NCBI GenBank assembly: GCA_020736575.1
Contig: JAGPYM010000111.1
Span: forward strand, 1 to 37,728
Length of the DNA: 37,728 bases
Direction of reading: 5' to 3'
Source: Thelonectria olida
Taxonomy: Eukaryota > Ascomycota > Sordariomycetes > Hypocreales > Nectriaceae
In this document: positions 10,610 to 20,605 of the stretch, one piece after another
Position numbering within the stretch: the stretch's first letter is position 1
Layout of the letters: each line of letters opens with the position of its first letter
Notes under the pieces: generated by a model
The model's database searches: none
What the model saw: only the letters and a program-made list of their open reading frames with translations
Told to the model about the DNA's origin: nothing
Translations under genes and position numbers: made by a program

Positions 10610-12420
10610 CTCCGTTAGCAACCTGGCCTAGACGCTGCGGGAGCGTAGAAGCGAATTAACCGCCAAGGTGGCCCTTTCTGCATCTACCATCTCGCAACTG
10701 AGGTCGAAGGTTGATGCCAAGTTGGCAGAGATAGGCTCGGCCCCTGGTTCTACCCTCGGTGTAGTGACGAACAGACGCCGTGTGCTGGGAGTCTTCACTG
10801 GGCAGGGAGCGCAGTGGGCGGCTATGGGGGCACAGCAGATACGTTGCTCTGAGTGTATGCGCAAGCGAGGGCACGCAAGGAAAGTCTTTGACCAGGAGAA
10901 GAAGTTTGCAAGGCTGCTTAAGGTAGAAAAGGCTTACCACTCCATAACATGCTGCCATGTGATGACGCCTACATCGACACGCGACAAAATTGCGCCATCG
11001 AAGTCCGACCAAACCAGCGCGGCAGCTCTTGCGCCTGGTTTTCTATTGTCTCACCCAGCTCCGAGCCAGCAAAAGGCGCCCATGAGCGGCAGGAAGTCCA
11101 CTGGAGAGGCAATCTAACAAGTCCGGTCCTGTTCGCCGAAGCCGTCGGCAATGCCCTCGCCAGCGACGACGGGATCGGCCTTGTCGTCGAGGTCGGCCCT
11201 CATCCAGCACTCAAAGACCCCACGACAAACAACATTTCTGACGCACGCTCCGTACTTCCGCCTTACTGCGGCACGCTCGGCCGAGGAGAAGGGGATGTAG
11301 GAGCCTTCTCGAATGCCCTAGGCTGTCTGTGGACGCACCTCGGCTCCTGTGGAGTCAATTTACAGTCATACAGCCAGGCCGTCCAGCCCAGCTTGAAGAA
11401 AGAGTTGTCGAATGATAGTCCCGAGGATATAAAGGCGCTTGCTCGCAAATACTGGCAGTACGTCGACATCCGCCTCGTCACGTCCGTTGGTGAGAACATG
11501 GCGGTTGCCGTACGAGGGGAGACAACCATTCTCGAGCACATGACGTCCGAAAATATACCGACATATCGCGGGCTTTCTTCGAGAGGGCATCTAAGTTGCT
11601 TGTCGCTCATGGCGACGAGATGGTCTTCCGAGCCCTGGACATTAAGAAGGAACTGCATCTCAAGGCTACGAGCCGCACTCTTACGACGTTGCCATCACCT
11701 TCAACGTGCTGCACGCAACTGGTTCGTTGGAAACGACGCTGGCTAACACTCGCTAGCTCCTAAAGCCGGGGGGCTATCTCATGCTCCTTGAGTTCACCGA
11801 CAACAACCCAATCCGCTTCGGCACTACCATGGCTGGACTGCCTTACTAGTGGCTTAGCGTGGATGACGGTCGCAAGATGGCGCCGGCTGTGTCGACCTGC
11901 GGTTGTCATTCTACCTTGCGCATCGCCGAGGGGGTTGCTGAACATCTGGAGCGCTTCCATGAGTTGACCAGTCTCGTAAAGCTCAAATCCTTATTCACTA
12001 CTCAAGCTGAGATTACACTCTTGTCTCAGCTCTAGGTCATAGTGCCTCCATAACAGAAGTTCACCTTATCTTAACCTGCAATAAGGGCGCAATTAGAGAC
12101 CTGCAGAGGGGCCAGGATATGACCTTTATCCGCCTGAGCACCCGGATGTCTTAACACAACTTATAACAAACCCTTCACTTAGTGCGACCGACACATTATA
12201 TTGACCTGACTACGCGCGGCGGGCAACAGTAGCGGCATTTGGGCTCCGGTAGTCCTGCAGCTGTTCGGCCAGGACATCGATCACAGTGTGCCTCTTGTGG
12301 AGTTGGGGATCGATTCTCTCGTCGCGTTTGAGGTTCGGTCATGGGTTCTTAAGGGGCTGAAATTCCCTTATTTTAAACATGATGGAGAGGCCATGATATA
12401 CACACATGTATCTGATTCTT
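10610..12420 (+). pseudogene. Highly reducing polyketide synthase relic (AT ends, CMeT pieces, ACP)
   Basis: Successive frames read like an iterative type I PKS with large parts missing. At about 10620-10780 is the linker before AT (NLA, a TAG where Trp is usual, then TLRERRSELTAKVAL). GVFTGQGAQWAAMGAQQI at about 10786-10840 opens the acyltransferase. The AT core with its GHS active site is absent. The frame resumes at AYHS (10930), then WFSIVSPSSEP, HWRGNLTSPVLFAEAV and EVGPHPALK (to about 11330). Next come C-methyltransferase pieces: ENMAVAVRGETTILEHM near 11495, then in shifted frames ALDIKKE, NVLHATGSLE and LLKPGGYLMLLEFTDNNP (to about 11880). An acyl-carrier segment follows at about 12285-12345, PLVELGIDSLVAFEVRSW with the phosphopantetheine Ser. 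KS, DH, ER and KR were not found. Several frameshifts and stops remain, so it cannot make a polyketide. Confidence 0.85.
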
Positions 12421-12723
12421 TGCTACATTGCCTCCGATATCTGAGATCAGACCAAGTGGAACGACTCGTACTCTATCCGATTCTAACAGCCCATTCCGAA
12501 AATGCAGTGGAGGTGGAGGATGATTTGTGAGTTTGCGGTACGTTAATACAAGTCTGGCTCTTGAAGCATTCAAATATTTGTAGCAGGAGGTAAATCAATC
12601 ACTTAGAGTTGATGTGATGCCAGCTGCAATCTTGCGTCTCCCAGGCTTGTCCCTCGATACCGCCGTCTGCATCGTACTCCGGTGATGCCATTATCCGTCC
12701 AACTTGTTCCGAGGGGTCTGTCT

Positions 12724-14519
12724 TCAAGACTGTTGTTTCTTAGGCTTGATGCTCTTCCACTCGACAAGCATGCTCCCAAGAATAGCAAGGGCCGACATGA
12801 CCACTGCAATCAGGAAAACCTGCGTCAACGCGCTGTTATAGGCCACGAGAACTGTGTGAAGGTCTTGTGACGGCACCAAGGATCGCAGCTCGGTGGCGCC
12901 CGCCGCGGAGATGTGCGAGATTTCGAGGCTTCCGCTTGCGAACGATGCTGTTTTTAGGTTCTGAAGGAGCTTATTCTGAAGTACAGCTTGTCCGACGGCG
13001 ACGAAGATGGCGCCGCTCAACGTTTGGACGAGCACGACGATCGATGCCCCGGCTGGGATGTCAGCCTTGGGCAACACAGCCTGGGTGGCGACCTGGGGCT
13101 GTTGCTGGCCCATGCCAATACCCAAGCCTGCCGACGCCTGGTAGCCGACCCATCTGGAGAAGCTGGTATTGACAGTCCAGGTTGTCATCAGACCCTCTCC
13201 GATGGGCGTGATGATGGAGGCGAGTATCATGAAGGGGGCATCTAACAAAGAAATCGGGTCAGCGAAATACAAACTTGGACCTTGGACTCGATGCCAAAAA
13301 AAGTTCAAGCCGGAATATGACGTACAGTACCCGACTCTGGCGACGAGGCCGCCGACCAAAGTGGCCATGATGACGACTCCCAGGATAAAGGGAAGCAGGG
13401 CGATGCCGGACGAGGCAGCGCTGGCATTTCGGACTACCTGCTGCCAGAAAGGAATATAGTAAATGAGGAGAAAGAATCCGGTTCCATTGCAAAAGGCATT
13501 CCACGCGACCGCCGCGACGCTCCTTTGCGCAATGATATGCATGGGCAAGGTAGCTTCGGGGCCTTTCCAGCGTTCAAAGGCAATGAAGGCAATGGCCAGA
13601 AGGCCAAAGAGCACAAACAACGCAATAATGCGGTCGTTGCTCCAAGCATAAGTTGAGCCTCCCCACTGCACAGCGAGCAATAGGCAGGTGACGGTGGGTA
13701 GAAAGATGAGCAGACCAATAAAGTCTACCTTCTTCAGTTTTTCCACGAGAGGCACGGAGTCGAGTTCGGGGCGTTCAATGGGCGGCAGAAAGAAGAGGAG
13801 GGCAACGACGGTACCACCACTAAGGGGCAGGTTGATATAGAAGCGCCATCGCCAGGTCAGGTGGGTGGTGAAGATGCCTCCCACAACGGGCCCCAGGACG
13901 GCGGCAACGGCAAACACCAATGCGATGGATGAAATGCAGAGAGGGCGGATGCGTAGAGGGAAAACATGACCAATGATGGTGTAGGCCCCCGACGTGATTC
14001 CAGCGCAGCCCACGCCTTGAATCGCGCGTCAGGCGATGAGGGCATTGCTGTTGGGCGCGACGCCGTAGATCAACGACCCGACCTCGAAGATCAAGATGGT
14101 AGTGAGTAGCGTGTACTTTATGGAGAAGTTGGAATAGATGCGGCAGTAGAAGAGCTGAAACGCCGATGTCGTCAAGAGGTAGCCTGTAGTATCCCATGCC
14201 ATCCATGTTAAATCGATTTTCAAGTAAGACTACTAAAGAGCAAGCTGTTGGACATACCACTTCCGTACCATCCCTCAGCCGACGTACTGTGGAAGTTGGC
14301 CGTGATGCTGGGGATTACATTTGACACAATAGTTTGATCCTGTTGTTCGCAACAAGTCAGCTCAATCGCTGGAACATCGTAATGGCCAAGACTCACAAGA
14401 GAATACAGGAATACGGCGAACCATATCCCAACCCAAATGAACAGTAGCCTTGCCCATCCCAAAGCATTCTGGTCCTCTGGCTTTTCGGTTGAGGGGGGGG
14501 AGCTGTCTTGTGAAGTCAT
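12724..14519 (-). pseudogene. DHA2-type MFS efflux pump, one in-frame stop
   Basis: A four-exon model fits well: 14519-14397, 14339-14258, 14183-13326 and 13241-12724, with introns 14396-14340 (57 nt), 14257-14184 (74 nt) and 13325-13242 (84 nt). All three introns are GT-AG, and two have a GCTGAC branch site. The product would be 526 residues, usual for 14-helix drug:H+ antiporters. Landmarks are SLDQTIVSNVIPSI at the end of TM1, WYGSGYLLTTSAFQL, IYGVAPNSNALIA, RAIQGVGCAGITSGAY, LGPVVGG and TWRWRFYINLP. The family exports fungal secondary metabolites. A TGA at 14029-14031 interrupts the motif between ALIA and RAIQG. It is the only defect seen, so it is either a recent pseudogene or a sequence error. 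It is divergent from the regulator starting at 15139 and converges on the PKS relic. Confidence 0.85.
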
Positions 14520-15138
14520 TTTGGCCGGGAACGCAGCGAATCGAGAGTGACGTGCATAGAAAGGAGCTTTCTTTGCTCGATGATGGAGAAGCGCCAGGTC
14601 AAGAAGCCGGACTGAATGGCAAACGGAACTTATATACGTGAAGACGGGACGGGGCCCATACGTTCTCCTAGCGGCTTCCCCCGAATTCCCTTGCGCAATT
14701 GATGAATTGGGAAGTTATACATCATGGCAGACCATATTACCATGTATCCAGCCTCAAACAAGGACCCAATGAGAACATTGCTATCGACAGGCATCGCGTT
14801 GGTTTCCTAAAGGGGTTTAGCCGTAGCCGAACGACAACCGCTGCATCAGCACCGACGATCTTGCATACTTCCTCTTTGTCTCTCTCCCCTGCTACTCTCT
14901 CCCTCTCTCGCTGTACCCCTCCTCTCTCTCGCTGTCCCCTCCTCTCTCTCGCTGTCCCCTCCTCTCTCTCGCTGTCCCCTCCTCTCTCTCGCTGTCCCCT
15001 CCTCTCTCTCGCTGTCCCCTCCTCTCTCTCATTAACATTAGCTACTTACCCTACGACTCCTATGACCTCCAAGTTCAAGTAGACTTCGCGTCTTCCTTAC
15101 ATCCGGGACCCCCCCCCCTGAGAGCCCGATGCTGGTCC
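14520..15138. promoter_or_regulatory. Shared promoter region between MFS pump and Zn2Cys6 regulator
   Basis: These 619 bp separate the two divergent starts (MFS ATG at 14519 on the minus strand, regulator ATG at 15139 on the plus strand), so both were probably controlled from here. On the regulator side lies a C/T-rich array of 20-bp repeats (14901-15030). A run of C's near 15109-15118 precedes the regulator start. No certain TATA box was picked out. Confidence 0.5.
14901..15030 (+). repeat. CT-rich 20-bp tandem repeat, about 6.5 copies
   Basis: The unit CCTCTCTCTCGCTGTCCCCT is exact at 14921, 14941, 14961, 14981 and 15001. A variant unit comes before it (14901-14920) and a half unit after it (15021-15030). 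It lies 110-240 bp upstream of the regulator start, where fungal genes often have pyrimidine-rich leaders, so copy number could affect transcription or the leader length. Confidence 0.9.
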
Positions 15139-15168
15139 ATGGAAACGATAGATCCATCCCTTCTGTTC
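15139..15168 (+). pseudogene. Zn2Cys6 regulator, 5' part of exon 1 (cut off by transposon)
   Basis: The ATG at 15139 opens ten codons, METIDPSLLF, ending exactly at the left copy of the 9-bp target-site duplication (15160-15168, codons CTT CTG TTC). The frame continues at 20606 after the right copy with PAQRAVIAC and the zinc cluster. On its own this piece is too short to be recognised. It is called because the frame and the duplication agree to the base. Confidence 0.75.
15160..15168 (+). repeat. Target-site duplication, left copy
   Basis: CTTCTGTTC is identical to 20597-20605. It forms codons 8-10 of the interrupted regulator, so the duplication length leaves the frame unchanged once one copy and the element are removed. 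Confidence 0.85.
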
Positions 15169-15294
15169 GTGGATGTATATAACCTGAAGGGTGGGGGGGT
15201 TTAACGAGCTGTGTGTTGCTATGGGGGCCCCACTTATGTGGAGAAAATGCCCCTGTTGGGCTGTGCTATAACTTAGGGTTGGCAATTGGCTTAA
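15169..15294 (+). repeat. Left terminal inverted repeat of the Mutator-like element
   Basis: About 126 bp run from GTGG at the duplication to the AATTGGCTTAA block at 15284-15294. Bases 15181-15220 match the right end over 40 positions with one G-run length change and one C/T change. It also carries a second, internal inverted pair: GCTGTGTGTTGCTAT near 15208-15222 and ATAGCAACACATAGC near 15310-15324. Confidence 0.85.
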
Positions 15295-18200
15295 AAGTTC
15301 TCCTTCCCTATAGCAACACATAGCTTAACCCTTCTTCCTATATTAATTTCCCGCGCCTTTTAAAATGTATTCTAAGAAATGTATTAATAATACATTCTCC
15401 CCTTTCCTTTCTTTTCCCTTTCCTTATATAATAAATCTAATTATAATTATAATAGGTCTATTAAAAGATAATATTCTAATAGCACTTATAAAGCTTTTAA
15501 AAGTAAGTCTTATTTATAATATATTATTAATATATTATACTTATTTTATTAGAATTGGCCTAATATTTCTATTTTTAATAAACTGATTTTATTTTTAGCT
15601 TTTATAAGTTAGTTAGGTAATTTTTAAGCTTAGAAAACTGCTATTTTTATTAAGTTACTTTTTTATATTTTAGCTATTTTAAAATAGCTTAAGTCTGCTA
15701 TTAATAGTATTAGCTATATTATTTATACTAATAGTTTAATTTTAAAATATAGAAAGTTATTATAAAATATAGTAAATTACTTATAAGCTATTAATAATTA
15801 ATTACTAATATAATATAAATATAATATATATACTATTAGTAAGAACTATTTATAAATATAACCTTATCTTTTCTTTTTAATAAACCTATTTAATATTTTT
15901 AATATTAATACTCTAGTATTAAGGCTTATTAATTAATTAATAATTAATTATTTAATTAGTATTATATAAAAATAATAAAAAAATATTTTATTTTATAAAA
16001 AGAGATATATACTAATAGTATTATTTAAATTTTAAAGTAAAATGCTTTATTATAAGTCTTTTTTTATTTATTAATTTATAATATATTATTTAAAACTCTA
16101 TTCTAACTAGCTTATAATTATAATTAAGTATTATAAAAAAGGTACTTTTTATAAAAACTATTTGTTAAACTATTAAAATTTATACTAGCTAAAGTAGATT
16201 ATTTTAAAAAAAGAGAGTATAATACTATCTCTTTTATTATTTATTAAGTAATATATTACTAATATATTATTTAAGCACTTGCTAGCCACTTTTAATACTC
16301 TATTTACTATAAATATTAGGCTTTATATAATAGTTACTATTTAATTACTTTTTTCTTAAGCTTTAAACCTTATTTTAAAAATATTTAATAGGCTTTTTAT
16401 AATTTATTATAAATTAATTTAAATATAAATATTATAAATATACTATTTAAAGATATATATATTATAATTAATTGTTTTTAATAGAAAAAATATAAGTATA
16501 GTTTATAATATCTTATTAATATATTATTAAGCTATTATTAATTTATTTTTAGATTATATATATTTCTTTTATAAGATTAGCCTAATTAAATCTATTTCTT
16601 ATAATATAAAATGGAAGATCGTTATTTCTATTAATTTAGCTATTTTCTATTTTCTTTTCTCTTTTTATAATATTTATAAATACTTATTATTACTACTTAT
16701 AGCTATACTAACTAATATTTTTTAGTAATTGCAAGCTACTTTAAGTAACTTAAGTTATATTTTAAATTTTTTAAATATGTTTTTATTTTCTAATATATTA
16801 TTAATCTATTACTAACTTTTCTTTTAATAACTAGCTTTAAAGCTTAGGAATTTAAAAGCTTTATATATAATATAATACCTTTTTTATTTTTAAAATCTAT
16901 TTAAGTCTTACTAATAATAGCTAGTTTTATTACTCTTTTTAAGTTTAATAAGCTATTTATTTTCCTTTTATAAGCTTATAACTTAGTGCCTATTATAAAT
17001 AGGTAATAAATTATTAAATAAATATAATTATTATATTTTATTACTAGTAAGCTTAATTATTTTAATATTTTAACTTTATTACTTTTTAAATTAATATAAA
17101 TTTTAAATATATTACTAGTTAAATAAATTATAAAGTTATTTAAAGCTATTATAATTATAAGAGTAAAATAAGTAAATTATTTTTAATAAATTATTAATAT
17201 ATTACTAATATATTAAACCTTTTTTTTATTTAAACTATTATAAATTTATAGTTAGCAGATGCTTATAAAGCTATATATATAAAAGTTTTTTAATATTTTA
17301 AAAATATACTTTTTTAAAGGCTAGAGCTATAATAGAAAATAAAAGTTAAAAGCTTTAGGAGCAAATGGAAGAATAGGGAGTAAAAATATTTAAATTCTAA
17401 TTAGATATTTAGAATTAGCAAATTAAAGTAGTTATACAAATGTAAAAAGATTCTAATTAGTTAAATGTTTATTATAAATATTTATATTAAAATTAGGTTA
17501 AATAAGGGAAGGAAAACTCTTATCTTTTATATATAATAAATTAGGTCCTATTAGCCCTAGGTAAAAGATATATATATTAAATAAAAACTCTATTATTTTT
17601 TATTTAATAGTATTTAGAATACTTATATAAGTGCATTTCTTTTTATTTAAATAGTTAGTTAAAAGTGAAAGACTTAAGAGGCATATTAGATTATTATATA
17701 TTTTAATATGCCTTTCTATTTAGAATTGTATGCCTTATTAGGGCGGATATTACCTATTAGAGTAAGGGCAGTATGCACTAGTAAGTCTACCTTTTTAATT
17801 TGGAAATAAGTGAAATATTTTAAATAAAAATATAACTAATAGGCTATATAGGGTAAAAAATATATTATTATAATTCTAATATTTTTGCGGATTTAATAAT
17901 AAATTTTATTCCTTTAATAGGTAAAATATATTTAAGTTATTTTATTTTATATATTTAAGCTTATATAAAAACTAGCTTTTATATTTTAAATTAAGTTTAA
18001 ATAGGTATATATTAATAAGTTAAGTACTTAAAATATACTTTTAATTAAAATTAAGTAAACTTAAAAAGTAAGTTTTTATAATATATTAGTAAAGTATTAC
18101 TAACTTTTATTTAAAGTTTTTTAAATATTTTAATTAATATATTAATTTATTATATTAATATTAGACATTTTAAGTAAAATAGTATATATAGTTTTATTTA

Positions 18201-20481
18201 GTTTATTTTAAATAAGGAATAAGTTGGGTTTTCTATTTTTTTTAATAATATATTACTAATAAATTATAAATTAAATTTATAAATAATAGAAAGACTTTAT
18301 AAAAGGCCCAGGCTTAATATTTTAAATAATACTATTATTAAAAAATATAAAATCTATTTTAAGTTACTATTAACTTTATAATATTTTTAAAAAAATATAT
18401 ATTTATTTTCTTTATTATTTTCTAATATATTACTAATATATTATATTTAAATTAATTATTTCTTTTTAATTAGGTTAATTATAAGCAAGATTTAATTATT
18501 ATAACTAGACTTTATTTTATTTATTTTTTTATAATTATATTTTAATAAAATAGTTATAAAAGGTTAACTAATTATATAAAGCAATTATATAAGGCTATAT
18601 ATTAAGCTAGTAGTTAATATAATAACTTTTTAAAAGTTATTAAATTATAAGTTATTATTATTTAATTAATTTATTATTAATTTATTATTAGAAATAACCT
18701 TTTTAATTAGAAAAAGCTTTCTTATTAAACTGCTTATACTATTTTTAATATTTCTATTTTATATAATAATATAACTATAAGAGGATAGTTTAATTAACAT
18801 TTATAAAAATAAAATATATAAATAGTTATTTTTTTTAATTAATTAATTAGTTATTAATATATTACTAGTTTTTTAATATTAAACTAGATTTAACTAGCTA
18901 CTTTTAAAGTTATAATTACTTATATTATTACTTTAAAATACTATTTTAATTTATTTTATTTTATTTTTAAAAGTTTTAAAAGTTTAATTTTATAATTAGT
19001 AAGTTAAATAATATATTACTAATAAATTATTTTAATTAATATTATTTTAATTAATAATTTTAATAATACTTTTAATAATTATAAAAATAAATAGAAATAT
19101 TTAAATAAAAAATAAAAGAATTTAATAATTAATTTTTAATAAATTAAATGTATTTTTTATTAACTATTTTACTATTTAATAAAAAGTTTCTATTAACTTT
19201 ATATTTTATAAATATATTATTAATATATAATTTAAATTAAGTCTTTTTTACTAATAATATATTAATAAAGTTAGTTATATTAGTTTTAAAAATAAAACTC
19301 TCCTTATGCCCTCTATTTTTCTCCTTACTCCCCCTATTTTCCTCCTTACTATTTACTAATATTATATTTTAATTAGCAAACTTAAAGTTAATATAATATA
19401 CTTAAATAATATAATTAGCACTTACCTTATTAGAAGGAGGGCATACTAATAAATTATTAATATATTTTTACTAAATTAATAGAATTTTTTTTACTTATTT
19501 TAAATAGTCTTTTTATATATATAATAAGATTTGCTAATACTTATAATATTATATATCTTTTTATAATTAGGCTAGAAATAATAAATTAGTAAAGTATTAT
19601 AATAAAAATTCATTATATATATTACCTTTATTAAAATATATACTAAAAGTAAAATATTAAAAAAGATTAAAATAGCTGGATTTTAAATTATTAGTTTTTT
19701 ATTTTATAAAAAAAAAGTTAGTAAGGTATAAATTAATAATATATTAATAATAAGTTCTTATAAATTCTTTAATAAAAGCTTTAATTATAAGTTAAAATAT
19801 TTTACTTTTAATATAAGCTAGATAGTTATTTTAATACTTTAAAAATAAAATTAATAGGTAAAATAATAATATATTAATAATAAGTTACTTTTTACCCATT
19901 TAATTTTATTATATATACTTATACGCTTATAAGTACTAATAATTTTAACTTTATAAATAGAGTAAATATAAGCTTTAAAGTTAGTAATATAAAAGAATAA
20001 GTAATTTATAAGGTAATATTTATTAATATATTATTAATTTATAAATTTAAAGAAATATTTATAATTATATAAAGATTCTGACTATTTTAAGAAAGTAATA
20101 AAAGATTTTACTTAAAAGTAAAATTATATTACTACCCTCTTAAAAAAAGTATATTAATATAAAAAGTAATAATATATTAATAATAACTTATAAATTACTT
20201 AAAAGGAAGCTTATAAACCTATTATTTATTAAAAGGCTTACTATTTATATTAGATTAACTACCCTTATATTTAAAGTATATAATATAAGATTTAAAAGAA
20301 ACACTAGTACCTTAAGGTATAATAAATTAATAAAGTATTATTATTAGGAGAGTAAAGTAAAATAAATTAAAAGGAATATATTAACCCTAAATATAATAAA
20401 ATTAACTGGGAAGAAAAATCATAAGGAGGCGCGCGTGAAAATATATTATTAATATGTATAGTCATGTGGGTCTAAGATAAA

Positions 20482-20596
20482 TTAAGCCAATTAGAACCCC
20501 CGCAGCACTATATAACTTAACGACTTTCTTAACCCACTAAGGTGGAGCAACACACAGCTCGTTGAACCCCCCACCCTTCAGGTTGTGACGTACCAC
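20482..20596 (-). repeat. Right terminal inverted repeat of the Mutator-like element
   Basis: About 115 bp whose reverse complement matches the left end. The strongest part is 20546-20584, against 15181-15220. The inner boundary TTAAGCCAATT at 20482-20492 mirrors AATTGGCTTAA on the left. It retains more C and G than the left copy. Confidence 0.85.
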
Positions 20597-20605
20597 CTTC
20601 TGTTC
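20597..20605 (+). repeat. Target-site duplication, right copy
   Basis: CTTCTGTTC directly follows the right terminal inverted repeat and is identical to the copy at 15160-15168. The regulator's reading frame resumes at the next base (20606). Confidence 0.85.

Larger units (their letters stand above)
15169..20596. mobile_element. RIP-mutated Mutator-like DNA transposon, 5,428 bp
   Basis: The element is bounded by identical 9-bp direct repeats CTTCTGTTC (15160-15168 and 20597-20605). Its ends are inverted: GTGGATGTATATAACC on the left against GTGGTACGTCACAACC read inward from the right. The inverted repeats continue with 39-40 matching bases and then diverged similarity to a shared AATTGGCTTAA. 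A 9-bp duplication with TIRs over 100 bp is the pattern of Mutator-like elements such as Hop of Fusarium. The interior (about 15370-20440) is nearly pure A/T with rare CA and TG, so no transposase frame survives and the family cannot be confirmed from protein. The TIR difference TTTAAC versus TTCAAC fits RIP of CpA. It interrupts the regulator gene at 15139-22195. Confidence 0.85.

Noticed and set aside
14921..15030. Regular 20-bp repeats that might suggest a CRISPR array
   Set aside because: The units are directly adjacent without spacers and the genome is eukaryotic. It is a CT-rich minisatellite.
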